DNA of 64,000 nucleotides from Winogradskyella ludwigii (GCF_013403985.1 NZ_JABFDF010000007.1:1-64000), one strand, 5' to 3'. Numbered from the stretch's first letter, positions 38,386-47,222 are shown. Notes: generated by a model not told the origin, from the sequence alone. Numbers and translations are program-made.

Positions 38386-38937
38386 ATGAAAAAGCTATTG
38401 AAATTTACTCCAATGTTTCTACTATTAATAGGATTAGCATCTTGCAGCTCAGTAAGAGTTGCTGCTGATTATGATAGAGAAGCAAATTTTGACAATTACA
38501 AAACCTTCGCCTTTTTTAAACCTGGTATTGACAAAGCAGAAATCAATGATATTGATAAACGTAGAATTCTGAGAGCTATTGAAGCAGAACTTATGGCTAA
38601 AGGCTATACAAAATCCGAAAATCCTGATATGTTAGTGAGTATATTCACTAAATCCAACCAACGTGTTGATGTTTACAACAATGCTTGGGGCAACGGAGCT
38701 TGGGGTTGGGGTGGTTATGGTGGCTGGGGTTGGAGATCTGGTTGGAATAACAACCAAATTTCTACAACTACAGAAGGCATGCTATTTATAGATCTAATTG
38801 ATACAAAAAAGAAGGAATTAATATGGCAAGGTTCAGGGACTGGAAACCTTAATGCTAATAATGCAGATAAAAAAGAAGCTCGTATTAAAGAATTTGTTTC
38901 AGAAATGTTGATGCTATTTCCACCAGACAAAAAATAA
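38386..38937 (+). CDS. DUF4136 lipoprotein
   Basis: 183 residues with lipoprotein Cys20 (LLIGLASCSSVRVAADYD). DUF4136 marks: DYDREANFDNYKTFAF, a Trp/Gly-rich loop (WGNGAWGWGGYGGWGWRSG) and LFIDLIDTKKKELIWQGSG. Envelope location, unknown role. It lies 17 bases after hutU and before a terminator, so it may be co-transcribed. Confidence 0.88.
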   Translation: MKKLLKFTPMFLLLIGLASCSSVRVAADYDREANFDNYKTFAFFKPGIDKAEINDIDKRRILRAIEAELMAKGYTKSENPDMLVSIFTKSNQRVDVYNNAWGNGAWGWGGYGGWGWRSGWNNNQISTTTEGMLFIDLIDTKKKELIWQGSGTGNLNANNADKKEARIKEFVSEMLMLFPPDKK

Positions 38938-38960
38938 AACAAAATTTATAAAACAAAAAA

Positions 38961-38986
38961 GCACCAGTTAATACTGGTGCTTTTTT
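38961..38986 (+). terminator. intrinsic terminator of hutU/DUF4136 operon
   Basis: GCACCAGT (38961-38968) pairs with ACTGGTGC (38973-38980) across TAAT, followed by six T. Confidence 0.9.
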
Positions 38987-39028
38987 GTTTTATAGGCAGG
39001 CAGTATTACTCCTTAAATCTAAATAATC

Positions 39029-39036
39029 TATCTTTG
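39029..39036 (+). promoter_or_regulatory. -7 box (TATCTTTG) of the SulP gene
   Basis: TAnnTTTG match 22 bases before the ATG; no obvious -33 element. Confidence 0.45.
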
Positions 39037-39058
39037 CCGACTTTTAAAAGTATAAACT

Positions 39059-40960
39059 ATGAAATTCGGGCAAAACACGATAAAAAGCTTCACCAAAAAC
39101 CCTAAGAATGACATCCTTGCAGGTATAACTGTATCCTTAGCTATGATTCCAGAGGTTGTCGCCTTTGCCTTTGTTGCACAAATTAGTCCTATTGTAGCGC
39201 TTTTTGGAGCATTTATAATCGGGATTATTTCTGCACTTTTTGGAGGACGACCAGGTTTAATATCTGGTGCTGCAGGCGCCGTTGCTGTAATCTTTGTTCA
39301 CATGATTCAAGAAGGCCATGCTAAAGGTTTGTTGTTTGATACTCCTGTAGAAAACATGGGCTATTTTTACTTATTAGCGGCTGTTGTATTAATGGGAATT
39401 ATTCAAATATTAGCAGGTATTTTAAAGCTTGGTAAATTTGTGCGTTTAATTCCACACCCTGTAATGATGGGATTTGTAAACGGTTTAGCTATTGTGATTT
39501 TCATGGCACAACTTGGTATGTTTAAGGAAAACAACAAGGATGTCTTTGGACAAAACATGCGTAATACAGAATCTAAAGAATTAGTTTACAATGTCAGCGA
39601 CAATACGGTCAGGGATTTAATTTCTGATACCGAATTATTTTCAATAAAAGGAGAATCTATAACCAATATCAATACAGGAGAAGAAGTTTTTATTATGTCG
39701 AACAATCAAGTTTTCGATGTAAATACCCAAAAAGTGGTTTTCAATTTTCAAGACAATGGCTTCTACTCTGTGAAAGATAGTGGTGTTGTAAAATCCATAA
39801 TGGAAGGTCAAAAACTTTATGTAATGATAGGCTTGGTTTTACTAACGATGCTTATTATTTGGGGTTTACCTAAATTAACTAAAAAAATGCCTGCTGCATT
39901 AACAGCCATTTTAATAGTGACTTTAATTTCTATATTTGGTGGTCTACAATCTATTAATGTGGGAGACTTTATTAGAGATGGTGGAGGCGCTGGTTTAAAT
40001 GGATTTGATGAATTATCTAGTAAACTCAACCTAGCCGAGCTTTGGAGCCATTTACCCTTTAATTTAGACACATTGAAATTTATTGCGCCTTATGCATTTT
40101 TAGCTGCTTCAGTAGGCCTAATAGAAACATTAATGACTATGAATCTTGTAGACGAATTAACAGATTCACGAGGAGATGGAAACAGAGAATGTATCGCTCA
40201 AGGTTCTGGAAACATGATTAGTGGAATTTTTGGAGGAACTGGTGGTTGTGGAATGATTGGTCAAACCGTAATTAATATTAATGCTGGTGGTCGCGGTCGC
40301 TTATCTGGAGTCATGATGGCAATTACATTGCTTACTTTTATCTTATTTGCAGATAAATATATTGAGCAAGTACCAATTGCGGCTTTAGTTGGTGTAATGT
40401 TCATGATGGTTATAGAAACTTTTGCTTGGTCTAGTTTACGAATCATGAAAAAAATCCCAATGTCTGATGCTGTGGTCCTTGTTATTGTATCAGTTGTAAC
40501 AGTTATTTTCGATTTAGCGATTGCTGTATTTGTTGGTGTTATTATTTCAGCATTATCATTTGCTTGGGAAAACGCTAAGAAAATTAGAGCACGTAAACGC
40601 ATTCAAACCGATGGCACAAAAACATATGAAATTTGGGGTCCATTATTCTTCGGAAGTATTACTGCTTTTAATGAGAAATTTGATATTAAAAATGATCCAG
40701 ATCATGTAGAAATTGATTTTGTTGAAGCGCGTGTTTCAGATCATTCTGCTATAGAAGCGATTTTTATTCTTGTTGAAAAATATCAAGCTGAAGGAAAAAC
40801 AATTAGACTTAAACATTTAAGTGAAGATTGTAAGATATTACTCTACAAAGCAAATCCTAAATTTAAAGATGTAATTGTTGAAGCTATTGACGACCCTCGA
40901 TACCATTTAGCAGCTAACCCTGAAAAATTCACAAGACCTTTATCGGAGTACAACGTTTAA
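39059..40960 (+). CDS. SulP-family anion transporter with STAS domain
   Basis: 633 residues. The N-terminal half has the SulP signatures DILAGITVSLAMIPEVVAFAFVA, GGRPGLISGAAGAVAV and LIPHPVMMGFVNGLAI; the transmembrane core continues through about residue 510. The C-terminal STAS domain is at about 535-620 (VEIDFVEARVSDHSAIEAI). It moves an inorganic anion such as sulfate or bicarbonate across the inner membrane; the exact anion cannot be read. A hydrophilic, strand-rich insert of about 95 residues (roughly 155-250) interrupts the membrane core and is unusual for the family. Confidence 0.92.
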   Translation: MKFGQNTIKSFTKNPKNDILAGITVSLAMIPEVVAFAFVAQISPIVALFGAFIIGIISALFGGRPGLISGAAGAVAVIFVHMIQEGHAKGLLFDTPVENMGYFYLLAAVVLMGIIQILAGILKLGKFVRLIPHPVMMGFVNGLAIVIFMAQLGMFKENNKDVFGQNMRNTESKELVYNVSDNTVRDLISDTELFSIKGESITNINTGEEVFIMSNNQVFDVNTQKVVFNFQDNGFYSVKDSGVVKSIMEGQKLYVMIGLVLLTMLIIWGLPKLTKKMPAALTAILIVTLISIFGGLQSINVGDFIRDGGGAGLNGFDELSSKLNLAELWSHLPFNLDTLKFIAPYAFLAASVGLIETLMTMNLVDELTDSRGDGNRECIAQGSGNMISGIFGGTGGCGMIGQTVININAGGRGRLSGVMMAITLLTFILFADKYIEQVPIAALVGVMFMMVIETFAWSSLRIMKKIPMSDAVVLVIVSVVTVIFDLAIAVFVGVIISALSFAWENAKKIRARKRIQTDGTKTYEIWGPLFFGSITAFNEKFDIKNDPDHVEIDFVEARVSDHSAIEAIFILVEKYQAEGKTIRLKHLSEDCKILLYKANPKFKDVIVEAIDDPRYHLAANPEKFTRPLSEYNV

Positions 40961-41022
40961 AACCCAAAGCTTATAAATATTAATAAAAGAGACAGTTACA
41001 GACAAAAAAAATAACTGCGTTA

Positions 41023-41057
41023 AATTAATTGAAATTCAATTAATTACCTTATATTTG
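41023..41057 (+). promoter_or_regulatory. cold-shock gene promoter with an overlapping palindrome
   Basis: The -7 box TATATTTG is at 41050-41057, 24 bases before the ATG; an ATTG at 41028-41031 is 18 bases upstream and can serve as the -33 element. A perfect 23-base palindrome (11+1+11; AATTAATTGAA, A, TTCAATTAATT) occupies 41023-41045, directly over the promoter spacer. It may be a repressor site. Confidence 0.6.
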
Positions 41058-41081
41058 TGGCTTAATTTAATATATTTTAAT

Positions 41082-41273
41082 ATGAGTACTGGTACAGTAA
41101 AATTTTTTAATGACTCTAAAGGTTTTGGATTCATAACAGAAGAAGGAAACGGTAAAGAGCATTTTGTACATATTTCTGGTTTAGTCGATGAGATTAGAGA
41201 AGGTGATAATGTAGAATTCGATTTAGCAGAAGGAAAAAAAGGATTAAACGCAGTGAACGTAAAAGTTATATAA
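41082..41273 (+). CDS. cspA: cold-shock domain RNA-binding protein
   Basis: 63 residues. The real start is the ATG at 41082; a reading nine codons longer would begin inside the promoter. RNA-binding motifs are KGFGFI (RNP1) and HFVHIS (RNP2). A single OB-fold protein that binds single-stranded nucleic acid, acting as RNA chaperone. Monocistronic with promoter and terminator close by. Confidence 0.93.
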   Translation: MSTGTVKFFNDSKGFGFITEEGNGKEHFVHISGLVDEIREGDNVEFDLAEGKKGLNAVNVKVI

Positions 41274-41309
41274 TTATATACCTTTCAATCTTTTTAAGAA
41301 AAAAACAGA

Positions 41310-41334
41310 GCCTGTCTTTTAGATAGGCTTTTTT
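41310..41334 (+). terminator. intrinsic terminator of the cold-shock gene
   Basis: GCCTGTC (41310-41316) pairs with GATAGGC (41322-41328, one G-T), followed by six T. It isolates the following three-gene operon. Confidence 0.85.
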
Positions 41335-41459
41335 ATGCTTAATACTGAAATTCAAACTCTTCAATTAATTATAAAAATCTATCTATTAAAATTTAATCTA
41401 AAAAAGATAGACCTCTATTATAAATTTAATAACTTACTTCTCAAATAAATTTCCTTTTT

Positions 41460-41843
41460 ATGAATACAATAACAATTCAAGATGAAAGTGCTGCAGGTGA
41501 TATTTTAAATGAGATAACACTTAAATTTAATGAAGAATATATTACAGTTTCTGAACTTATAAAAGCTAGAATAGAATTGGAGATTACACGGTATGAGAAC
41601 AATGTAGAATCCTATAAAAATGGCTTAGTTACACCAAGTAAACTAGAATCCAAATTAAATAATAAAAAGACCCAATCCATAGATACTGAAAAACAACTAT
41701 ATATTGCTTTAGATGCTTTTAATACTAATGCCTTTATTTTAATAGTAGATGACCAACAAGTAGAAAATGTAAATCAAAAAGTACTTGTCGATAAATCTAC
41801 AACCGTATCATTCATTAAATTAACACCTTTAGTTGGTGGATAA
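41460..41843 (+). CDS. MoaD/ThiS-like ubiquitin-fold protein ending in Gly-Gly
   Basis: 127 residues, no signal peptide. The end of the protein, AFILIVDDQQVENVNQKVLV then TVSFIKLTPLVGG, follows the MoaD/ThiS C-terminal pattern (hydrophobic strand, V-D/N-x-x-x-V, ...V-x-F, P, V-x-G-G). The last two residues before the stop are Gly126-Gly127, so no trimming is needed for activation. The N-terminus has a beta hairpin (TITIQDESAAGDILNEITLKF) and a helix (TVSELIKARIELEI) as expected of a beta-grasp fold. An insert of about 35 residues (roughly 44-78) lengthens the helix region. It is 11 bases from the DUF4132 gene and encoded with an E1-like enzyme. It is probably adenylated at its C-terminus by that enzyme. 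Sulfur carrier or protein modifier are the alternatives. Confidence 0.75.
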   Translation: MNTITIQDESAAGDILNEITLKFNEEYITVSELIKARIELEITRYENNVESYKNGLVTPSKLESKLNNKKTQSIDTEKQLYIALDAFNTNAFILIVDDQQVENVNQKVLVDKSTTVSFIKLTPLVGG

Positions 41844-41854
41844 ATCTAACAGAC

Positions 41855-44434
41855 ATGTTTAATATCTTCAAGAAAAAAATAACGCCATCAGAATTTAATT
41901 ATGTTGATGACATTATTACTAAAATAAATTCTACAGTAAATTATGTGTACAGCTCTAATGATCTTTCTGGAAATTCCGAATATGAGAATTTAAAAAAAGA
42001 ATCTAAGACCTACCAAAAACAATATATTCTAGATAGTGTCAATTACATTGAAGAAATCCTCAATAAAGAATTTGAAAATCAACAAAAATCAGTAAAAAAG
42101 AGAGACAATGATATCTATAGGTATCGCTTGACTGCATTTGCAATATTAAATGGATTAATGCGCAGAAATCTTGATTATACCGAGAAAGAATGGATAAGTT
42201 TATTTGAATTAGTCAATGAAAAAATTATAGCTTTAAATAGAAACGCCTATGGTTTTTCTCTAAGTGATTTTCCAACAAACTACGCTATTCAACAAATTGA
42301 GCGCACTATTAAAAAAGAAGGACTATCGGATGAATTATCTAACTTTATTAAAAGCATGTTGGAATGGAATAGTTTTACCGATACCACCACTAGTTATTGG
42401 GGAAGTGATCTTAAGAAATCAGTTTCAAAATTGAGTAAAATAGTACAAGTCGACGGAGAATTTGTCCCGTTTATATTAAAAACAAATGATATTGGAAACG
42501 AAGTAAACGCGATTGTTAATCATAGTGGTGAAAATGTAAATGAACTTCATCAATTATTATTCTTAACCTATGATGCTACAAGCTCTAAACCTTCTAAAAA
42601 ATTTCAAGCACAAACAGAAAAGTTAATAAATGCTATTGGAAAAAATAAGTATCGAAAAATTGCTCAAGAGATTCTTTCCATTGCTGTAAGTCATCCTATT
42701 TCAGAAAAAACAGAGACTTATACATATTCAAATGAAGTAAGAGAGTATAAGCAATATTTATGTGATCCGAGCAAACAATTCATTAAAGGCATTATCTGGA
42801 CAATGTCCCCTTTTTCTGATAAAGAAACATTACATATATTAAGTAAACTCCTTGAAAAATCGTATACCAAAATGCCAGGAGTTGGTCCAGCAGCAGCAGC
42901 TATAGGTAACGCATGCATTTACGTAATGGGTAACATGAGAGGAAAAGATGGATTAGGTGCTTTATCTCGAATAAAATTAAAACTAAAACAAAATAACGTT
43001 AAAAAGAGCATAGACAAATATCTTGTGGAAGGTGCAAAAAAATACAACGTTTCGGTTGAAGAACTTAAGGAAATGGCTGTTCCCGATTTTCAATTAGAAG
43101 GTGGAATTAAATCTGTTTTGTTTGAAGACTATAGTCTCAATATTTCTATCACAGAAAGCAAGGTCAACCAACAATGGATAAAACCAGATGGTAAGAGTAT
43201 GAAATCTGTACCATCAACTGTTAAAAACTCTACAAAGCTAAGCAATCAACTTAAAGAATTACGTAAGGAAATCAAAGAAATCCAAAAGGTATATTCAGCT
43301 CAAAAACAAAGAATTGATAATCAATTTATTCTCAATAGAAGTTGGGATTTTCCTTCTTTTAAAAAGTATTATTTAAATCATGGTTTAGTCAATCCTATTG
43401 CAACAAAACTTATTTGGACAATTAAAAATGAAACCCAATCTACTTCTGTTTTATGGATAGATAATACATGGCAAAATGCTCATGGTGAAATTATTGATTG
43501 GATTGATGATACGTGTACAGTGCAACTATGGCACCCTGTATTTGCTACTGAAAAAGAAATTGTAGCTTGGCGAGACAGAATTATAGACTTAGAATTAAAA
43601 CAACCTATTAAGCAAGCTTTTCGTGAGCTTTATATTTTAACAGACGCAGAAATTAATACGCAAACCTATTCTAACAGAATGGCGGCTCATATTTTAAAAC
43701 AACACCAATTTAATGCCCTTGCGGGACTTCGTGGTTGGAAATATTCATTAATGGGAGCTTATGATGATGGGCGTGATGACGAATTGTGTTCAAAATATTT
43801 ACCTGAACACCAAATAACTGCGGAATATTGGATTGATGAACTCAATGACCACGATGCTTATAACGATGCTGGAATTTGGCTATATGTTGCCACAGATCAA
43901 GTAAAGTTTAAAAATGCTGATGGCCATGTCATGAATCTAATTGATGTTCCAAAAATTGTTTTTTCGGAAATTATGCGCGATGTCGATTTGTTTGTTGGAG
44001 TATGTAGTGTCGGAAATGACCCAGAATGGCAAGATAATAATGGAGATAGACAAACGCATAGAGATTATTGGACATCCTATTCATTTGGGGATTTAACAGA
44101 AATTGCAAAAACCCGAAAATCTATTCTTGAAAGATTACTACCAAGGCTAAGTAAAATTAAAGACAAAGCTACTATTGATGGCAAGTTTTTAACTGTTCAA
44201 GGAACTATAAGAACCTACAAAATACATATTGGTAGTGGGAATATCTTGATGGAGCCTAACGATCAATATTTATGTATTGTACCTTCTAGATCACCTAACA
44301 AATCAACCGACAAATTATTTATTCCTTTTGAAGGTGATAAAGGTTTATCTATTGTTTTAAGCAAGGCTTTTCTTCTAGCTGAAGACAATAAAATTACAGA
44401 CACAACGATTTTAAGTCAAATTAAAAGAAGCTAA
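41855..44434 (+). CDS. DUF4132 (MolR/YehI-like) protein
   Basis: 859 residues, cytosolic. The first roughly 560 residues are helical repeats. The C-terminal third matches DUF4132: QAFRELYILTDAE, RMAAHILKQHQFNALAGLRG followed by WKYSLMGAYDDG (about 600-640), then FSEIMRDVDLFVGVCSVGND (about 702-721) and the late IHIGSGNILMEPND segment. Members include E. coli YehI and MolR, the latter originally named from a molybdate phenotype; no biochemical function is established for the family, to my knowledge. It sits between a Gly-Gly ubiquitin-fold gene and an E1-like gene, with TAATG overlap to the latter. It could be the modified target, the E3-like partner, or an effector. Start is the ATG at 41855. 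Confidence 0.85.
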   Translation: MFNIFKKKITPSEFNYVDDIITKINSTVNYVYSSNDLSGNSEYENLKKESKTYQKQYILDSVNYIEEILNKEFENQQKSVKKRDNDIYRYRLTAFAILNGLMRRNLDYTEKEWISLFELVNEKIIALNRNAYGFSLSDFPTNYAIQQIERTIKKEGLSDELSNFIKSMLEWNSFTDTTTSYWGSDLKKSVSKLSKIVQVDGEFVPFILKTNDIGNEVNAIVNHSGENVNELHQLLFLTYDATSSKPSKKFQAQTEKLINAIGKNKYRKIAQEILSIAVSHPISEKTETYTYSNEVREYKQYLCDPSKQFIKGIIWTMSPFSDKETLHILSKLLEKSYTKMPGVGPAAAAIGNACIYVMGNMRGKDGLGALSRIKLKLKQNNVKKSIDKYLVEGAKKYNVSVEELKEMAVPDFQLEGGIKSVLFEDYSLNISITESKVNQQWIKPDGKSMKSVPSTVKNSTKLSNQLKELRKEIKEIQKVYSAQKQRIDNQFILNRSWDFPSFKKYYLNHGLVNPIATKLIWTIKNETQSTSVLWIDNTWQNAHGEIIDWIDDTCTVQLWHPVFATEKEIVAWRDRIIDLELKQPIKQAFRELYILTDAEINTQTYSNRMAAHILKQHQFNALAGLRGWKYSLMGAYDDGRDDELCSKYLPEHQITAEYWIDELNDHDAYNDAGIWLYVATDQVKFKNADGHVMNLIDVPKIVFSEIMRDVDLFVGVCSVGNDPEWQDNNGDRQTHRDYWTSYSFGDLTEIAKTRKSILERLLPRLSKIKDKATIDGKFLTVQGTIRTYKIHIGSGNILMEPNDQYLCIVPSRSPNKSTDKLFIPFEGDKGLSIVLSKAFLLAEDNKITDTTILSQIKRS

Positions 44435-45129
44435 TGACCTTATTTTTTGAAGTACATGAAAAATGTATAGGAAAAGAAAAAATGCATCAGCTAAAAAATT
44501 CTAGAATTGCTATTGTAGGACTTGGTGGATTAGGTTGTTCTGTTGCTATGGGATTAACCCGATTAGGAATCCAAAATTTAGTACTAGCTGATAATGACCA
44601 TATAGAACGGTCTAATGTTGCGCGACAAATTCTATTTACGAAGTCTCATATTGGAGCATCAAAAGTCCAAACAGCTAAAGATGCTTTATTAGAGATATTT
44701 GATGATCTCAACATCACATGCATTCAAGATTATATAACAACTCAAAACGGAATTAACATTTTAAAGAGTGCTGATATTATTGTTGATTGCACAGACAATT
44801 ATATAGCACGTTACGCTATTAGTAAAACTTGTGAATCTATTAATAAACCGATGATTTTTGGTGGAGTCCAAGGATTCGAAGGTCAAGTCGGTGTTTTTAA
44901 CTATAAAAACAGTAGACCCTTTCACCATATATTCCAAAATATTAATTCATTATTAAAAGTTGAAAACTGTGAAGCCTCTGGTGTTCTCCCATTTGTAGTT
45001 CAAACCGTTGCGAATCATCAAGTAATAGAATGCTATAAAATTATTTGTAATGAAAATAATGTCTTAAACAATCAACTGTTGTGCATCAATACACTTTCAA
45101 ATAAAAGTAGAATTTTAAAGTTGGAATAA
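44434..45129 (+). CDS. short E1-like (ThiF/MoeB/HesA) adenylating enzyme
   Basis: 231 residues. ATP-binding and adenylation motifs are complete: GLGGLG (29-34), the acidic ADND (52-55), ERSNVARQ (58-65) with the catalytic arginine region, Lys77, and DCTDN (118-122). Cys179 in VENCEASGV aligns with the position of the sulfur-transferring cysteine of ThiF (NCRTAG there). The two CxxC zinc pairs of MoeB/ThiF are missing: the first site reads RPFHHIF and the C-terminus stops before the second. It would activate the Gly-Gly protein encoded at 41460. Its ATG overlaps the DUF4132 stop (TAATG), and its 3' end nearly touches the converging bkd E1 gene. Confidence 0.88.
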   Translation: MTLFFEVHEKCIGKEKMHQLKNSRIAIVGLGGLGCSVAMGLTRLGIQNLVLADNDHIERSNVARQILFTKSHIGASKVQTAKDALLEIFDDLNITCIQDYITTQNGINILKSADIIVDCTDNYIARYAISKTCESINKPMIFGGVQGFEGQVGVFNYKNSRPFHHIFQNINSLLKVENCEASGVLPFVVQTVANHQVIECYKIICNENNVLNNQLLCINTLSNKSRILKLE

Positions 45130-45130
45130 A

Positions 45131-47218
45131 TCAATAATTCAACAAGTCTTTAATTTTAGCTTTCACTTTAACTGTTGAAGGAATCATAGTTTGCTCTAAA
45201 GTTGAATTTAATGGTATTGCTGGCATATTCTCGCTACCAATAGTCATTACTGGTGCATCTAAATATTTAAAGCATTCTTCTTGAATTTTACCAGATAAGG
45301 CTCTTGCGAAACTATTATTTGAAGGTTCTTCGGTTACCACTAAACACTTTCCTGTTTTCTTAACCGATTTCATAATGGTGTCTTCGTCTAAAGGAAATAA
45401 CGTACGTAAATCAATGACTTCAATTTGGTCTTGCATCTCTAATTCTTCCGATGCATTCATTGCCCAATGCACTCCCATTCCGTACGTCACAACAGTTAAT
45501 GTTTCTACATTTTCTTGTTTCCAGATTTCTTGTAAAACCCATGCTTTACCAAAAGGCAATACATAATCTTCACTTGGCTCAACAGATGTTGCACCTTGCG
45601 TTCCTGGCACTTTAGACCAATACAACCCTTTGTGTTCTAAAATTACAACTGGATTAGGATCGTAATAAGCCGCTTTCATCAACCCTTTTAAATCGGCTCC
45701 ATTACTTGGATACGCTATTTTAATACCACGAATATTTGTAATTACAGATTCAACTGAAGACGAATGATAAGGTCCTCCACTGCCATAAGCACCAATTGGC
45801 ACTCTAAGAATCATAGACACTGGCCATTTACCGTTAGATAAATAACAACTTCTACTAACTTCTGTGAATAATTGATTTAAGCCAGGCCAAATATAATCGG
45901 CAAACTGAACCTCAACAATTGGTTTTAATCCAACTGCACTCATTCCAACTGTAGAACCGACAATAAAGGCTTCTTGTATTGGTGTATTAAACACTCGGTC
46001 GTCTCCAAATTTTTGTGCTAATGTTGCTGCTTCTCTAAAAACACCACCAAGTCTTCCACCAACATCTTGACCGTAAAGCAAACATTCTTTATGCTTTTTC
46101 ATTAATTCTTCTACAGCGAAAAGTGCACAATCTACCATCACTACTTTTTCAGCACCTTCTGGTGAACGTATTCCTTCTTCTTCCGTAATTGGTGTAGGTA
46201 CAAAGTCGTTAGTAAATAAATCCTCAGGTTTTGGATCTTCGGCTTTTAAAGCTCTTTCAAAATCGGATTGTACTTTCGTTTTCGCTGAATTTTCAATGTC
46301 TAAAACGTCTTGTTCTGAAAATCCAGCATCTAGCAATTGTTGTTTTATAACTGGATAAGGATCGCGAGAACGTGCTTCATCTAAATCGTCTCGATACCAT
46401 TCCATTCTTACACCTGAAGTATGGTGATTTAACAACGGAACTTTTGCGTGTACTAAAAATGGTCTGCGTTCTGTACGAATAGTTTCTATTACTTTTTCTA
46501 AGGCTTCGTAGCTTTCTGTAAAGTTGGCGCCATCTATTGATATCGCGTCTAAACCTTTAAATCCTGCTGCATATTCAAAAGCATTTTGCGCTCTCGTTTC
46601 TGCTGCATTGGCACTAATATCCCAACCATTATCTTGTACTAAATATAAGATTGGCATTTGCTTTAAAGCTGCCATTTGAAACGCTTCTGCTATTTCTCCT
46701 TCGGTTACTGAGGCGTCTCCTAAACTACAAACGGTTATTGGTTTTAGAGCGTTCTCGACTGCGCTCGAACTGACAGGGTCAGATTCTAAACTATAATCGT
46801 CTAAACCTTGTAATTCTTTATACTGCATTCCCATGGCAACTCCTGTTGCTGGAATGGTTTGCATTCCCGTTGCAGAAGATTGGTGTGGAATTTTTGGCTT
46901 ATCGTCGTCCTTTAAACTTGGATGTGAATAATAGGTTCTTCCTCCAGAAAACGGATCGTCTTTTTTTGCTAATAATTGCAACATTAAATCGTAAGGCTCT
47001 AAACCAAACGATAATAACATAGCATCGTCTCTATAGTACGGAAATGCATAATCTTGCGGTAATAATTGTAAACCTAATGCAATTTGAATGGCTTCGTGTC
47101 CACGAGATGTTGCGTGTACGTATTTTGAAACTTGTTTAAAATTAGCTTCGTATAATTCTGCCATTGCTTTTGCTGTGCAGAGTTTTGAAAATCCTTTTTT
47201 TAGTGTTTCTTTTTTCAT
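45131..47218 (-). CDS. branched-chain 2-oxoacid dehydrogenase E1, alpha and beta fused
   Basis: 695 residues from the ATG at 47218; an ATG three codons upstream belongs to a hairpin repeat (GGAATGACA). The alpha half (about 1-340) has the thiamine-diphosphate motif region GDASVTEGEIAEAF...NGWDIS. The beta half (about 355-695) has YGQDVGGRLGGVFR, QFADYIWPGLNQL, and the closing VVTEEP segment. It decarboxylates branched-chain 2-oxoacids and passes acyl groups to the E2 lipoyl domain. A peptide VSSSAVE (residues 149-155) is encoded by a hairpin repeat inserted just before the ThDP motif. Third gene of the E2-ilvE-E1 operon. Confidence 0.92.
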   Translation of the reverse strand: MKKETLKKGFSKLCTAKAMAELYEANFKQVSKYVHATSRGHEAIQIALGLQLLPQDYAFPYYRDDAMLLSFGLEPYDLMLQLLAKKDDPFSGGRTYYSHPSLKDDDKPKIPHQSSATGMQTIPATGVAMGMQYKELQGLDDYSLESDPVSSSAVENALKPITVCSLGDASVTEGEIAEAFQMAALKQMPILYLVQDNGWDISANAAETRAQNAFEYAAGFKGLDAISIDGANFTESYEALEKVIETIRTERRPFLVHAKVPLLNHHTSGVRMEWYRDDLDEARSRDPYPVIKQQLLDAGFSEQDVLDIENSAKTKVQSDFERALKAEDPKPEDLFTNDFVPTPITEEEGIRSPEGAEKVVMVDCALFAVEELMKKHKECLLYGQDVGGRLGGVFREAATLAQKFGDDRVFNTPIQEAFIVGSTVGMSAVGLKPIVEVQFADYIWPGLNQLFTEVSRSCYLSNGKWPVSMILRVPIGAYGSGGPYHSSSVESVITNIRGIKIAYPSNGADLKGLMKAAYYDPNPVVILEHKGLYWSKVPGTQGATSVEPSEDYVLPFGKAWVLQEIWKQENVETLTVVTYGMGVHWAMNASEELEMQDQIEVIDLRTLFPLDEDTIMKSVKKTGKCLVVTEEPSNNSFARALSGKIQEECFKYLDAPVMTIGSENMPAIPLNSTLEQTMIPSTVKVKAKIKDLLNY
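46754..46774 (-). repeat. TCGA-type hairpin repeat inside the E1 coding sequence
   Basis: CTCGACTGCGCTCGAACTGAC on the plus strand (a TCGA-based palindrome ending in TGAC), in frame in the E1 gene, where it encodes VSSSAVE. It has the same core as 49634-49654 in the E2 gene. Confidence 0.75.
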
Positions 47219-47222
47219 AATT

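Noticed and set aside
41460..45129. Molybdopterin or thiamine synthesis operon
   Set aside because: No moaA/C/E, moeA, thiG, thiC, thiE or thiH is nearby, and the central gene is DUF4132.
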